A stretch of DNA of 64,000 nucleotides from Aristolochia californica (GCA_029961685.1 JARWKL010000008.1:35516930-35580929), one strand, 5' to 3'; shown: positions 21,741 to 33,752, counted from the first letter of the stretch. Made by a program: numbers and translations. Notes: a model not told the origin generated them from the sequence alone.

Positions 21741-22392
21741 GTATAGGATTATAACAAATATATCATTTCTGAGTTCGAGAATACCCCAAAAAAATACACC
21801 TCAAAGACCGAGGATCAAGTTTACTTTTATGTGGTGAAGTATCATGAACAAAACATGTGCAACCAAATACTTTAAGAGAGAGAAAATGGATCTTCACCAT
21901 GAAATGAAACAGAATATGGAGTTTGATTTCTAGGTACGGATGAAGGTAACCTATTTATGAGAAAGCATGCTATAAGAATAGCATAAGGCCAATAAAACTA
22001 GGGTACCTTCATGGAGTAGAGGAGGCCCCAAGCAACTTCAATGAGGTGACGATTCTTTCTTTCAGTAACACCATTTTGTTGAGGGGTATAGGCACATGAT
22101 ATTTGATGAAGAAGCCCACTACCCTCACAAAACAATTTAAACTCTTTAGACAAATATTCCTTAGCATTATCAGATCTAAGGATTTGAATTTTTTTCCAAA
22201 TTGCGTTAGAACCATTGCATGAAAGTTTTTTAAAATAGATAGAATTTCTTATCGCTCTTTAAACAAAAACAACCAAGTCACTCGGGTAAAATCGTCCACA
22301 AAAGTAACAAAATATTGAACCTGAGAAATGTTAGAGACCTATAAAGGGCCCCATACATCAGAATGTATTAATGCAAACAGAGCAGTACTAGT
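21741..22392 (-). pseudogene. Copia P: integrase, C-terminal part
   Basis: On the - strand: a QNGVTERKNRHLIEVA-type region (about 22035-22090), an LRS/DNAKEYLSKEF-type region (about 22140-22175) and the region just before RT that contains VSQDVTFFEDTSFYSS. The frame is interrupted by a hAT element at 22393. The text resumes at 24805 on the other side. Integrase inserts the cDNA into the host chromosome. Confidence 0.75.
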
Positions 22393-22973
22393 TAGGGGTG
22401 GCATCGAGCCGAGCCGAGCCCGAACCTGCTTATGTTCGAGTCGAGCTTGATTTAAATATTTTGAGCTGAGCTTCGAGCCAAGCTTCGAGCCGAGCTCGAG
22501 CCTCAACATACATTTAAAACTTTTCAAAAAATATATATCGAATAAAATGTATATAAAATTATGCATACATTTTACATAAAATTGGGCATGACCTCTACAT
22601 AAAATTGGGCATAACTTATATATATAATATGTATATAAGATTGGGCATAACCTCTACTTAAAATTGAGCATAATCAATATATATAATACTTATATAAAAT
22701 TCGGCATGACCTCTACTTAAAATTGGGCATAATCAATAAACATAATACCTGCATAAACACCCCATAAACACTCCATAAAATTGTCTATACATTCCATAAA
22801 CACTTCATGAAATTGTTTATACACTCCATAAAATAATCTAAACACTCCATACACTGCATAACATTATAAATAAACTCCATACAATAATCAAACACAACAA
22901 AATTAAATAAAATATCACTATCAATTTACAATCACCCAAATAAAAACTATAAATTCTTTAAATAAAATCCTAT

Positions 22974-24085
22974 TACTATTACAGACTTACTAGAAAATTA
23001 CAAGAAATATTTTAAATTTTTCTTAGTAAAGTTAAATGGACCTCTTATTGCCTTTTCTAAGGAAATAAATAAAAATTAATAATTAATCTAATATATTATT
23101 ATACTTATCGATAAATTTTTAATCACATAAAATGTCAAACACAAAATTGCTATGAAAATTGCCTCATGCTCAAAGTATTATATCATCAACTGTCAAATAC
23201 TTATTCAAAATTTTTCTATATGGTTTTCTAACCGTTCTTGGCAAGAAAATCTTACTTGGAAAATTATATGGTTTTTTAAAAAGAATTTATAATTAGAAAA
23301 ATATTTTGAAAAAATATGAGGCACTAATGGTCCCTATATTTCTATTAAAAATGTTTTTTCAACATTTATTGAAAAAACCACTAATAGTCTCTAGAAAGGT
23401 ATTTCTACTAAAATATATTTTCAATTTATTTAAGAGCCATGAGGAAGGGACAAAGAGTTTTTTTTTCCTTGTTTATGATCTCGCACGTAGAGGTGGCTTT
23501 GAATAAATTATATATAAAATTATGCATACATTTTTAAAAAATATAATGATAGGGGAGGTTCAGGATTGAATTTCAATAATGGATTAAAATGCACCAATAT
23601 TAATATTTTTTACTCCAATTGTTGTCTAGCTTGTTTTGTAATTTTTGAATGAGGCCATAATTTATTATGGCCTCCTTAGTGCCCCTAGATAAAAATTTAT
23701 ATTCTAGGAAAAACTAAAAATATTTTTCCTATGATATATATTTCCAAAAAAACCTTTAAATAAAATCTTATTACTATTAGTGACTTATTAGAAAATTACA
23801 GGAAATATTTTAAAATTTTCTTAGGAAAGTTAAATGGACCTTTTATTGTCTTTTCTAGGGAAATAAATAAAAATTAATAATCAATCTAATATATTATTAT
23901 ACTTATCGATAAATTTTTAATTAAATAAAATATCAAACACAAAATTGCAATGAAAATTACTTCATGCTAAAAGTATTATAGCATCAACTGTTAAATACTT
24001 ATTCAAAAAATTTCTATACAGTTTTCTACCCCATCTTGGTACGAAAAATCTTACTTTGAAAATTATTTGATTTTTAATAAAAATT
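22974..24085 (+). repeat. ~320 bp direct duplication inside the hAT element
   Basis: The block starting near ATTACTATTA(C/G)(A/T)GACTTA at about 22974 recurs at about 23764 with roughly 90 percent identity, including AAATAAATAAAAATTAATAA and CTTATCGATAAATTTTTAAT. The copies are about 790 bp apart, so part of the element was duplicated. Confidence 0.8.
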
Positions 24086-24214
24086 TTCAATTAGAAAAAT
24101 ATTTTAAAAAAATGAGACACTAATAGTTTATAGAAAATTATTTCTATTAAATTTATTTTTAATTTTTTCCAGAGGAAAAAGTTTTTTATTTTTTTTTATT
24201 TTTTTTTATTTTAT

Positions 24215-24248
24215 GATCTCGCACGTGCGAAATCGCACGTGTGAGATC
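24215..24248. repeat. Hairpin inside the hAT element
   Basis: Two 16 bp arms (GATCTCGCACGTGCGA and its near-complement) with one mismatch and a 2-base loop. The palindromic core CACGTG resembles a G-box. It borders the GC-rich block. Confidence 0.75.
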
Positions 24249-24600
24249 ATCTTCTCGCGAGGAAGGGGGAGATTATTTCTCCCCTGTTCTGGTTTTCCGC
24301 CGAGACGATGAGGAGGGAAGGGGGTTACTACGCCGGGGCGGACCTATCGTCGGGGATGACGGCCACGACGGAGTCGGCGGCGACGAAAACAGAGGCGACG
24401 GCGAGGAGAGGAAGAAATCGAACGGACGGCCACAGAGGCGGCCAGCGAGCAGCTGCGACGGCGGTATAGACGCCGGCGAACAGCTACGACGGCGGTAGAG
24501 GCGGAGACAACAACCGATGGGAGGGGTCGGCGGTGACGAGGGGGGAGGAAAAATATTTCCCCCCCTCGCTCCCGCTCCCGCTCCCCCACTCGCTCGCGAT
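24249..24600. other. GC-rich block in the hAT element, possible captured host sequence
   Basis: Base composition changes abruptly to GC-rich with many CG dinucleotides, (A/C)CGGCGG and GGCGACG runs, unlike the AT-rich surroundings. Both strands give long Arg/Gly-rich ORFs, which are a composition effect. It may be a captured exon or CpG-rich 5' region, but I recognise no protein. Confidence 0.5.
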
Positions 24601-24804
24601 CCCGTTACCGATTCATACCGATCTGACTCATTTCGAGCCGGATCGCGAGCTGACGAACCAAACCTAGCTTCGGTTGAGCTCGGCTCGTTAAGGTAAACGA
24701 GCTGATTTCGGTGCTCGAGCTAGGCTCAAGCTCGATAAATGACGAATCGAACCAAGCCGATACCGAGCTGGCTCACGAACCGGCTTTGTTCAAAGCCACC
24801 CCTA

Positions 24805-25772
24805 GTACTAGTAGTTGTAAGACGAGGAGAATATATACTCCTAACATGCTTACTTAATTGACATGCCTCACAATTAAAATTAGACCAAGATTTAAGAGAT
24901 GGAAATAAAGAACGAAGTGACAAGGTAGATGGATGACCAAGCCGGTTGTGCCACAGTTGAGCCTCGGATGTAGTGGATGAAATAGCAGTTATAGGTGGAA
25001 GAGTAAAATAGTATAAACACCCTTTTTCATGGCCACCACCAATCACCTGTTTTGTAGCTAGATCCTGAAGTATACACAAAGATGGTGAGAAGGTGATAGA
25101 ACAATTCAATTGTTTGGTTAATTGACTAACAGAGAGCAAATTTAACGGAAATTGAGGAACAAATAACACATCTTGGAGAGGAATAGATGGGTAAGTGAGG
25201 AGGAACCCTTGCCAAGCACCTTGGTTTGGGGACCATTAGCAATAGTGACCAATTCATGAGGAAGACATGGAGACAATGAATGAAGCATGTGTTTGTTACT
25301 TGACAAGTGTTCGGAAGCCCCGTGGTCAATGATCTAAGAGGAAAGGGTTGAAGCAAAAGAAAGCATACCTGAGGCAATGGTAAGCGCAGTAGTAGGGCCT
25401 GGTGGAGTAGAGGACTGATCCAATAAGGATTTCAGCTTTTGAATTACAGCATAGTCTTCCACAGAGATAGTCACATTGCTGAAATGAGAATTAGTCTTAT
25501 CCTCCTTTTTCTCAACATTAACTGAGGTTGGATTGGTTGTCGCCCAATCAGGCTTACCATGGAGTTTCCATCATTAATCCACAAGGTGGTTCTGACCACC
25601 ATAGTAAATGCACAATCAAGGCTCAATGCGGGAATGGGCCGGACCCGTTCGACCACCTCTATTGCGGCCTCCTCTTGTATTTCTGCAGTGTCCTCGAAAT
25701 GGGGATGATGTACCCCGATTACCATAGAACATAGTTGATTGAGAATCAATCGGAGAAGGAGGAGAATAATGT
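24805..25772 (-). pseudogene. Copia P: gag end, protease and GAG-pre-integrase
   Basis: On the - strand: a degenerate zinc knuckle (about 25560-25640, YYGGQNHLVD), a decayed protease site reading IIDHGASEH where the family has IIDSGASEH (about 25320-25345), a long FPLNLLSVSQLTKQLNCSIT block, and the GAG-pre-integrase region with LWHNRLGHPSTLSLRSL and EACQLSKH. The hAT insertion splits the integrase after IYSPR. It is 5' truncated in gag, and an oppositely oriented LTR W begins at 25773. Confidence 0.8.
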
Positions 25773-25927
25773 CTGGCCACCCTCTCTTCTCCCTTGACGC
25801 ATTCTCTCCTTCCCTTAATCCAAACTCTCCTCTCTAACGTCCTTCTCCTTTCTCCCTCTTCTCCCTCTTCTCTCCTTCTTCTTCCACGTTAACCTAGAGT
25901 CATTCTCATGGGGTCCTAAATTCTACA
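25773..25927 (+). repeat. LTR W fragment followed by primer-binding site
   Basis: 3' part of an LTR, pyrimidine-rich, ending GGGTCCTAAATTCTACA. It is the inverted partner of 19801-19960. A primer-binding site follows directly at 25928. Confidence 0.7.
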
Positions 25928-26234
25928 TGGTATCAGTGCAAGTAGTCATATGTGGGCCTACACCTAAAAATTATCTACTTGTAGAGCGACAAAAGAGGGC
26001 CTACACCTAAAACTATCCACTTGTAGAGCCACAAAAGAGGGCCTACACCTAAACTATCCACTCCTAAATTATCCACTTGTAGAGCCACAAAAGATGGTCT
26101 ACACGTGAGGAGGAGTGTTAAGGAATAGTACCACATGGATTAGTGAATACAGAGATCTTAATTTTATTAGTTGGGAAATAGGTTTCCTAAGATGACTAGT
26201 CATTTTGAGATAGGGCCTTGGACCCAATTTAACA
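25928..26234 (+). mobile_element. TRIM-like element with foreign 5' LTR
   Basis: Primer-binding site TGGTATCAGTGC (25928-25939), then a ~170 bp internal region built of ~40-45 bp repeats of GGCCTACACCTAAACTATCC and CTTGTAGAGCCACAAAAGA. A polypurine tract (GTGAGGAGGAG) is followed by a 119 bp LTR starting TGTTAAGGAATAG at 26116 and ending TTTAACA at 26234. The 3' LTR matches those of the element at 61987-62335. The 5' LTR is family W instead. No coding capacity. Confidence 0.7.
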
Positions 26235-26289
26235 ACCTCTAGCACTTGCCAAAATCAACTTCCTCCCGAACCATCACATAGTTTTGTAT

Positions 26290-27914
26290 TTATCTCCATG
26301 GGGGGTGTTAGTAGGACGATATCCTATCATACCCATTTCTTCAAGCAAGTCAATGACATATTTTCGTAGGGATAATTTAATACCATGTTTGGACCGAAGA
26401 ACCTCAATACCAAGAAAATACTTGAGAAGTCCCAAATCTTTTGCCTAGAACTCATTGCATATCTTGTTTTTTACTTGACATATGCTATCAAAGTCACTAC
26501 CCATCAGAATAATATCATCCATATATACAGCTAGTAGTACAACTCATTGTGAGTATGCTTGACAAATACATAATGGTCCACTGAGCACCATGTGAACCCA
26601 AAACGAATCGTTGCTTGACTAAACTTGTCAAACCAGGCTCGTGGAGATTGTTTTAGACCATATAATGATTTTGTAAGACGACACATCAACTCCCCCACAC
26701 CCACCTATCTAGGTGGTTGTTGCATATAAATCTCCTCTTGAATACCACCATTGAGGAAGACATTTTTTATACCAAGCTAATAGATAGACCATCAAGAATT
26801 AGCTGCTAGAGATAATAAGAGATGAACCAAAATAAGAGATGAACCAAGTTGAGCTTGGAAATAGGGAAAAAGTTTCCTCATAATCGGTCCCATAAAACTA
26901 GGTGTAGCCTTTAGCCACAAGTCGAGCTTAAAGGCGGGCCACCATGCCCTCTGAATTTTATTTGATAGTGATCACCCATTTATAGCCTACTGACTTGTTA
27001 CCAGTTGGTAACGAAACAAAGTGTCATATTTGATTCTCATAAAGAGCTGGCATTTCTTCATCCGTGGCTGCTTTCCATCCTAGATTCTGAAGGGCCTCCT
27101 GATAAGAGTGAGGAATTGTAGCAAACGAAATGGAGGCAAGAAACTGATAGCAAGATGGGGATAACCGATGGGTAGATAAAATTGAGCAATGGGGTGAGAT
27201 GTAGAAGGTTGAGGTTCTTTTCAAAGGACAATGGGTTGGGTATCAAATGAAGGACCAAATATAGGAGGTGGCCACAAATGAATCTGGAGACTCCACATTT
27301 ATAGTGTTGGCCAGTGCATGAAGGGGCGTGTTAAGACAGGATTGAAGTGTCAAGTTATCTATGGGCCCAATGGGTTTATGGAAATCATTAACTGCCGAAA
27401 AACTAGGTGGGGCACCAGTGGAGGGATAAAAAGGTTGGTTCTCAAAAAATGTGACATTAGTAGAAATGAACAATTTTTTAAGAAGTTGATTATAACATAC
27501 ATAGCCTTTTTGAGTCTGAGAGTACTCCAAAAAAATACATTTAATTGCCTTGGGATCCAATCTAGTAGTATGTGGAGAAGTGTTATGTAGAAAACACATA
27601 CATCCAAAACCTCTCAAAAGGAGAGAAAATAGCTTTCACCAAGAAAAAGGGAAGAATATGGTGTCTTGTTACCTAGTATAGAAGAGAGTAACCTGTTAAT
27701 AAGGTAACAGGCAATGATGATGGCATGATGCCAATAGAAGTGAGGCACATGCATATGATGAAGTAGGGCTCAGGCAACCTGAAGAAGGTGTCTATTTTTT
27801 CTTTCAGCAATACCATTTTGTTGTGGTGTAAAGACACATGAGGTTGGGTGAATTATGCTGTTTTCTTGACAAAAAGATTGGAAGTTTGTAGACAGATATT
27901 CCTTGGTATTATCA
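26290..27914 (-). pseudogene. Copia R: integrase and reverse transcriptase (left part)
   Basis: On the - strand the integrase end (27243-27914, FGCMCFLHNTSPHTTRLDPK, SQTQKGYVCYNQL) leads into RT with EALQNLGWKAATDEEMPAL (about 27060-27110) and a YMDD catalytic box (26514-26525). RNase H is missing: coding ends around 26290, next to the TRIM-like element. Frame breaks are numerous. The integrase is split at 27914 by insertion of copia Q and resumes at 33753. Confidence 0.8.
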
Positions 27915-28474
27915 TGTTACAATGTAGGACCCACCATGAAGATGTGGGATGCCAAGAAGAGTCATCACCCAAACTAGCACGAGTTAAGAAGACAAGAAGC
28001 ACAAGCTAAAATGAGTTAGAAGACTTGAAGATCAAGTGGGACCCACAAAGATACCACGAGTTGGTAATCTTATCAATATGAGTTGGAAGATCATGTGGGA
28101 CCCACATCGATAAGGCCACGAGCTAAGCCTTCTCCCTTATATCCACATTATTGAAGAAGAGTTCTAGTTCAAATTTTATTAGACTTCTAGTTGATTGTGT
28201 TATCTTTTCATGATAGACTTATCTTAGAGAGAGTTGAAATGTAATTAGGAGATTGAAAGGTTAATTGTATAAGGACTCTATCATTTTCTCTACTATAAAT
28301 AGAGGTGTTGTAATTCGGAATTAATCAAGTTACACAACTCCTTGAGTAAATCTCTCTCTTTCTTGGCGGACACCTCACTTTTTCCCTCTTCTCTTCTCTG
28401 TACCCGAGAGTTTTTCTTCTTTTTCTCTCTCTTCTCTTGCTTGGAATATTGGAAAAGGGATCCTTATTTCAACA
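27915..28474 (+). repeat. 5' LTR of copia Q
   Basis: 560 bp. It contains a TATA-like CTATAAATAGAGG (about 28302-28314), expected to drive element transcription, and a CT-rich segment downstream. Confidence 0.9.
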
Positions 28475-28486
28475 TGGTATCAGAGC

Positions 28487-29189
28487 ATTAAATTTAGGAT
28501 CCCTCATCAAAAGGAATGTTCTAAGAAGATATGATCAACACCACTCAAAGAAGACTCTTTTTTGAAGAAAGATTACAAACAGTGAGATCAGTTCTTCATT
28601 TTTTTATTACTTCATGTTCCTGGTTTCCGAATTTAGAAAATGATATAAATATGAGTATGTGAATGCTTTTCATCTTATGATATTGTGGATATGCATGCCT
28701 CTCCCTCTAGAAGAAGCTATCAAAATAGTTTTGTCAATTTGGAATTTTTGTTAACTGAGACCAGTCCATGATCAGATTGTTGAAAAAAAAATCGTGGGAA
28801 CAAGAGTCCCCTGATATAGAAGATTGATATTGAGTCTCTTATGAGTGTAATTTAAGAAAAAAAATCAGAATACCGATTTAGCATCAATGCTAAAGTTCTC
28901 CATACATCGAGTTGTTTGAAGAATACTACATGGTGTTATTGTTAGAAAAAAAATTTAGAGAGTTATTTTCGTTGAAGGGCCTATCATGGCCGAAGAGAAT
29001 ATGAATATCAAAGGTGATATACTGAGAATTATCACTATACCCTTATGAGGGATATCAAATTTTATGAGTTGGTCCACATCAGTTCGAAGATTTCTTATAA
29101 CAAAGGACCTACTTGGTCACCTCACTAACCGATGACCACCTATTGATGAAGAAGACATTTTTTATAACAAACGGTTAAAAAATGATACC
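28487..29189 (+). other. Copia Q: 5' untranslated / decayed gag N-terminus
   Basis: No long open frame. Some text resembles the usual start of copia gag, but it is too broken to delimit. Confidence 0.5.
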
Positions 29190-29870
29190 TTGGTGATTAG
29201 TTGACTAATCAACAGCATGGAAGAACATGTCTCCAATAATGTCATTCATCTTGACACTGCTAAACAAATTTGGGAGACATGTGCTAAGTTGTACTCTAGC
29301 TCCGATACTCTACATAGACCATATGATATTCTCCGAAGGATGTTGAATACTAGACAAGGAGAAAATATCTATGAGTACTTGGCCCGCTTTAGAGGTTTTC
29401 TTCAAGAGTGGAAGTTAGTTCAGCCATCAACCACAAATATGGTTGTCCAAGACAAGCAGAAGGAAGCCTTAATTACTGCTATTTGCCTTGTAAATATTAA
29501 ACCACATCTTGAGATTGCCAAGAGTCAACTTCGGAGTACTTTTGTTGTCCCCATGTTTGATGATGTATGTGCAACACTACTCCGCATTCATGACACTTCT
29601 TCCTCCAATACTGAAGTATCATCCGCTAAGTATTCAGATCATAGGGGAACATCCTCTGACCACGGCCGGGTCTGAGGCAGAGGTTACAGTGGGGCCGGGA
29701 AAAAGGTGAAAGGAATGGCTTCAACAGAGCAGATGGGAAAGAATGTACTCATTGTAATAAATTTGGCTACACTATAGATCAATGCTATTAAAAGGTATGT
29801 AGTTGCTATGGACAATATGGTCATTATAAAGAAATATGCTATAAAGCCAATGGAAAATCAGAATTGACAA
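29190..29870 (+). pseudogene. Copia Q: gag with zinc knuckles
   Basis: The open part from 29217 includes LDTAKQIWETCAKLYSSSDT and YEYLARFRGFLQEWKLVQPS, typical of the copia gag domain that coats element RNA in virus-like particles. After a frame break two Cys-His clusters follow at about 29740-29850 (CTHCNKFGYTIDQCY and CSCYGQYGHYKEICY), the second an intact CX2CX4HX4C knuckle. A stop separates them. Confidence 0.8.
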
Positions 29871-31470
29871 TGGCTAATCAAACTTTTGTAAGTGATACAA
29901 AAGAAGAACAACCCACAAAATCAGTAGCACCAAAAACTTTTACTGATGAAGAGTATGATCTATTTAAGAAAATGAAGACAATGTTGGGTTCTTCTTCTAG
30001 TTCCTCAGCAACTACTGCTGCCACTACTGCTTCAGGTATGCTATCTGCCTCATCTTCATCCTGTATAATTGACTCAAGATCCTCCGAACATCTTAAAGGT
30101 AACAAAATTTTATTATCTTCTCTATCTCTGTGTCTTTAACACAAGTTTGTTACCACAATTGACGGTTCTCAAACCAAAGTCCAAAGGAAAGGGTCCACTT
30201 TTGTCACACCATCACTTCCACTCACTATTATTCTATTTGTTCCTACTTTCCCTTTGAATCTATTATCTGTTAGTGAACTTACAAAATATTTTATTTGCTC
30301 TATTACCTTCTCACCCACTTCATGTGTATTTCAAGATCTTATAATGAAGCAGATGATTGGTGGAGGTCATGAACAAGGGAAGCTTTACTACCAAGACGTG
30401 CCAAAAATGAATATGGTTTCCACCATTGAAAATGAGACAAGGTTATGGCACAACCGGTTAGGACATCCATCTGCACAATCTCTTTTAATTATATGTTTCC
30501 TACTCATAAAGTAAGGTCAAAATTTCATTGTGAGATTTGTCAAATAAGTAAACATCAGATGAGTACCTACTCTCCTCATCCAAAAGTCAAAAGTGTTACT
30601 CCATTTTCTTTAATTCATACTGACATCTAGGTACCCTTGAGTGTCTCAAATATTTCTCAAGCAAAATATTTTAGTACATTTATTGATGATTTCACTCGCA
30701 CAACTTGGTTGTTTGTATTTAAGGAGCGTTTTGAAATACCATTGATTTTTTAGTCATTTCATGCTATGGTACTCACACATTTTGGTAAAAAAATAAAAAT
30801 ACTCTGGTCTAATAATGCCAAAAAATACGTTTCCAAAGACCTTGACTCTTTTTGTCAAGAAAATGACATTATCCATCAAACATCATGTGCCTACACTCTT
30901 CAACAAAATGGTGTAGCCGAATGGAAAAATCGTCATATTCATGAGGTAGCTTGAAGTTTATTATATGCTATAAAATTTCTCTAATTTTATTGGCCTCATG
31001 CAGTCCTTACGACTTGTTTTCTTATCAATTGTCTACCTTCTTCCATTCTTGGTAATAAATCTCCTTACTCTAGATTATTACCAAATGATGATCCGTTTTC
31101 ACTACCTTTGAGAATCTTTGGATGTCAATGCTTTGTTCATAATTCATTTCCTAGACACAACAAACTAGATCCTAAATTTATCAAGCATATCTTCTTGGGA
31201 TACTCTCGCACACAAAAGGGTTATGTTTGTTATAGTCCCACTCTTCAACATTTACTTGTGTCAAGGGATGTAAAATTTTTTGAAGACTCCTCATTTTATT
31301 CTGAAAGTGCTCCTCCTAGTTTGTCCTCAGTACCAGGTTCCCCTCGACCGGTTGTGCCCAGTGATACAGAGATTGTTCAACCCCCGGAGCAAGTGGCCGA
31401 CACCACCCCTGTCGAGTTAACAAATCCCACAGAGGTAAGTCCTTCATCTCTAGTTTTTTTTCCCTCAATA
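29871..31470 (+). pseudogene. Copia Q: protease, GAG-pre-integrase and integrase
   Basis: The protease active site reads CIIDSRSSEHL (about 30060-30090), the family's D-S-G having become D-S-R. The GAG-pre-integrase follows (NETRLWHNRLGHPSAQSL, about 30430-30480). The integrase catalytic region (HTDIxVPLSVSNIS, FIDDFTRTTWLF, QNGVAEWKNRHIHEVA) spans 30590-30960 in several frames. Then comes FGCQCFVHNSFPRHNKLDPK (31114 on) and the region up to the RT. Frameshifts and stops are frequent. Confidence 0.8.
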
Positions 31471-31549
31471 TGATACTCATCCTATTTTTGTAAGGAAAGA
31501 ACCACGATCATGCACTAGACCTTCTACTTCTCTTCCCATTTCAAATTTT

Positions 31550-33145
31550 GTGTCTCATCATCGCCTCTCACCTCTATGTTGTCAGTTTCTTTCTTTTATT
31601 TCCTCCATATCTGTTCCAGTCCTATCAGGAGGCTCTACAATATCCAAGGTGGAAGGCAGCAATGGATGAAGAAATTAAGGCACTTAATGACAATCAGACA
31701 TGGTCACTGGTTCCTCTTCCAATAGATAAAAAAACCCGTTGGTTGCAAGTGGGTTTATACTGTCAAAAATAATCCGGATGGGTCAATAGCATGACTAAAA
31801 GCTCAACAGGATGCCAAAGGTTATACTCAGTGTTATCGAATTGATTATGAAGAAACCTTCTCTCCAATGGAAAAAATGAACTCGGTACGTATATTATTAT
31901 CTTTAGCGGCCAATTCATCATGGCCGATATATCAACTTGATGTGAAAAATGCATTTCAGAATGGGGATATTAAATAAGAAATTTATATGCAACAACCACC
32001 TGGGTATGTGGTTGAGGGGGAGTCAATATGTCTGACTAAAAAATTCTTTGTATGGTCTCAAGCAGTCCCCTATGGGCTGGTTTGAGAAATTTAGTCAAGC
32101 CCTCATACAGGACGGATTTTACAGATGCTCTGGAGATCACTTAGTATTTATTGAAAACACCCCAAGAGGTAAGGTAATTCTGGCAGTATATGTTAATGAT
32201 ATCATTTTAACTGGTAGTGATTCTAAGGGGATCCAGAAAACAAAGGAAAAAATATGTGCTGAATTCAAGACAAAGGATCTTGGACTACTGAAATATTTTC
32301 TGGGTATTGAAGTATTACAATCCAAACATGGGATTGTGCTATCCCAAAGGAAGTATTCCTTTGATCTACTAGAGGAGACAGGAATGATGGGATGCAAACC
32401 AACAGAAACTCTTATGGACTCAAATACAAAATTATGTGGAGACACTGGAGAAGATGTAGATATCGGGAAATATCAAATACTACTGGGAAGACTTATGTAC
32501 CTATGTGTAACAAGGCCGGATATATCATATGCAGTATGTGTGGTAAGTCAATACATGCACAAGCCACAACTTAGTCATTGGCAAGCACTTGAAAGAATAC
32601 TACGATATCTTAAAGAATCTCCAGGAAGAGGCCTTCTCTATAAAAGCCATGGTCACTTCTACATTGAAGGATTCTCAGATGCAGACTGGGTTGCATCCCC
32701 AGATGACAGAAAATCTACTTGGGGATTTTGTACGATGGTTGGAGGGAATTTGGTTACATAGAAAAGCAAGAAGAAAAATGTAATAGCACGGTCTAGTGCA
32801 GAAACAGAATACAGAGCCATGGCACACACTGTTAGTGAACTCCTATGGATAAGATCTCCTATCACTGAATTGGGATTCTATAAAGAAGCTCCAATGGATC
32901 TATATTGTGATAATCAAGTAGCAATACACATTACATCAAATCCAGTCTTCCATGAAAGAACAAAACATATTGAAGTGGAATGCCATTTAATACAAGAAAA
33001 GTTCCAAGCAGGCTTTTTATCTCTAAGGCATATATCATCACAAAATCAAGTTGCAGATATTCTCACCAAGTCAGTCACTCACAAGTTATTGTCTACCACC
33101 TGCAACAAGTTGGGCATCTACGATGTTTTTTCACCCCCAACTTGA
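31550..33145 (+). pseudogene. Copia Q: reverse transcriptase and RNase H
   Basis: RT starts with SYQEALQYPRWKAAMDEEIK (31620). A stop near 31975 and a frameshift near 32040 precede a long open stretch (32048-32761). The catalytic box reads YVND (32189-32200), the first Asp of YVDD replaced by Asn through a single G-to-A change. RNase H carries SDADWVASPDDRKST, a TAG at 32759-32761, then MAHTVSELLWIRSPI and HERTKHIEVE. The last frame runs to the polypurine tract. Confidence 0.85.
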
Positions 33146-33152
33146 GGGGGAG

Positions 33153-33752
33153 TGTTACAATGTGGGACCCACCATCGTACACGAGCTGGTGGGACCCACC
33201 ATGAGGGCATGGGATACCAAGAAGAGTCATCACCCAAGCTAGCACGAGTTAAGAAGATACGAAGCACAAGCTGAAATGAGTTAGACGACTTGAAGATCAA
33301 GTGGGAGCCACAAAGATACACGAGCTGGTAATCTTATCAATATCAGTTGGAAGATCATGTGGGATCCACCAGGATAAGGCCATGAGCTAAGCCTACTCCA
33401 CATTATTGAAGAAGAGTTCTAGTTCAACTTATATTAGACTTCTAGTAGATTGTGTTATCTTTTCATGATAGACTTATCTTAGAGAGTTAGAGTTGGAATG
33501 TAATTAGGAGATTGAAAGGTTAATTGTATAAGGACTCTATCACTTTCTCTACTATAAATAGAGGTGTTGTAATTCAGAATTAATCAAGTTACACAACTCC
33601 TTCTTGAGTAAATTTCTCTCTCTTGCTTGGCGCACACCTCTCTTTTTCCCTCTTCTCTTCTCTCTACCTGAGAGAGTTTTTCTCCCCTTTTCTTCTTTTT
33701 CTTTCTCTCTTCTCTTGCTCTGAATATTGGAAAAGGGATCCTAAATTCAACA
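33153..33752 (+). repeat. 3' LTR of copia Q
   Basis: 600 bp, about 40 bp longer than the 5' LTR mainly through an extra GTGGGACCCACC-type repeat near its start (33160-33200). It ends TTCAACA, followed by A-rich sequence. Confidence 0.9.

Larger units (their letters stand above)
22393..24804. mobile_element. Non-autonomous hAT-type DNA transposon, 2.4 kb
   Basis: Terminal inverted repeats TAGGGGTGGC ... GCCACCCCTA enclose 2412 bp. The element is flanked by a perfect 8 bp target-site duplication, GTACTAGT, at 22385-22392 and 24805-24812. The 8 bp duplication, the TAGGGGTG-type terminus and subterminal GAGCCGAGC-type motifs are typical of plant hAT elements. No transposase motif is seen in any frame. 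Inside are ~63 bp tandem repeats (22588-22755), a ~320 bp direct duplication (about 22974-23290 and 23764-24085), a near-perfect hairpin (24215-24248) and a GC-rich block (24240-24600). It sits in the integrase of copia P. Confidence 0.9.
27915..33752 (+). mobile_element. Copia Q: full-structure Ty1-copia retrotransposon, 5.8 kb
   Basis: LTRs at 27915-28474 and 33153-33752 both start TGTTACAATGT and end TCAACA. A primer-binding site TGGTATCAGAGC (28475-28486) and a polypurine tract CTTGAGGGGGAG (33141-33152) are in the right places. Order gag, protease, integrase, RT, RNase H is that of Ty1-copia. Flanking bases TATCA (27910-27914) and TATAA (33753-33757) form a candidate 5 bp target duplication with one mismatch. 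It is inserted in the integrase of copia R, in the opposite orientation. Frameshifts and stops make it non-autonomous now. Confidence 0.92.

Noticed and set aside
22339..22566. ORF spanning the hAT left end
   Set aside because: A chance fusion of integrase text and hAT subterminal repeats.
24241..24589. Overlapping Arg/Gly-rich ORFs on both strands
   Set aside because: They arise from CG-rich composition in the hAT cargo. No family motif, and open frames on both strands at once signal composition bias.
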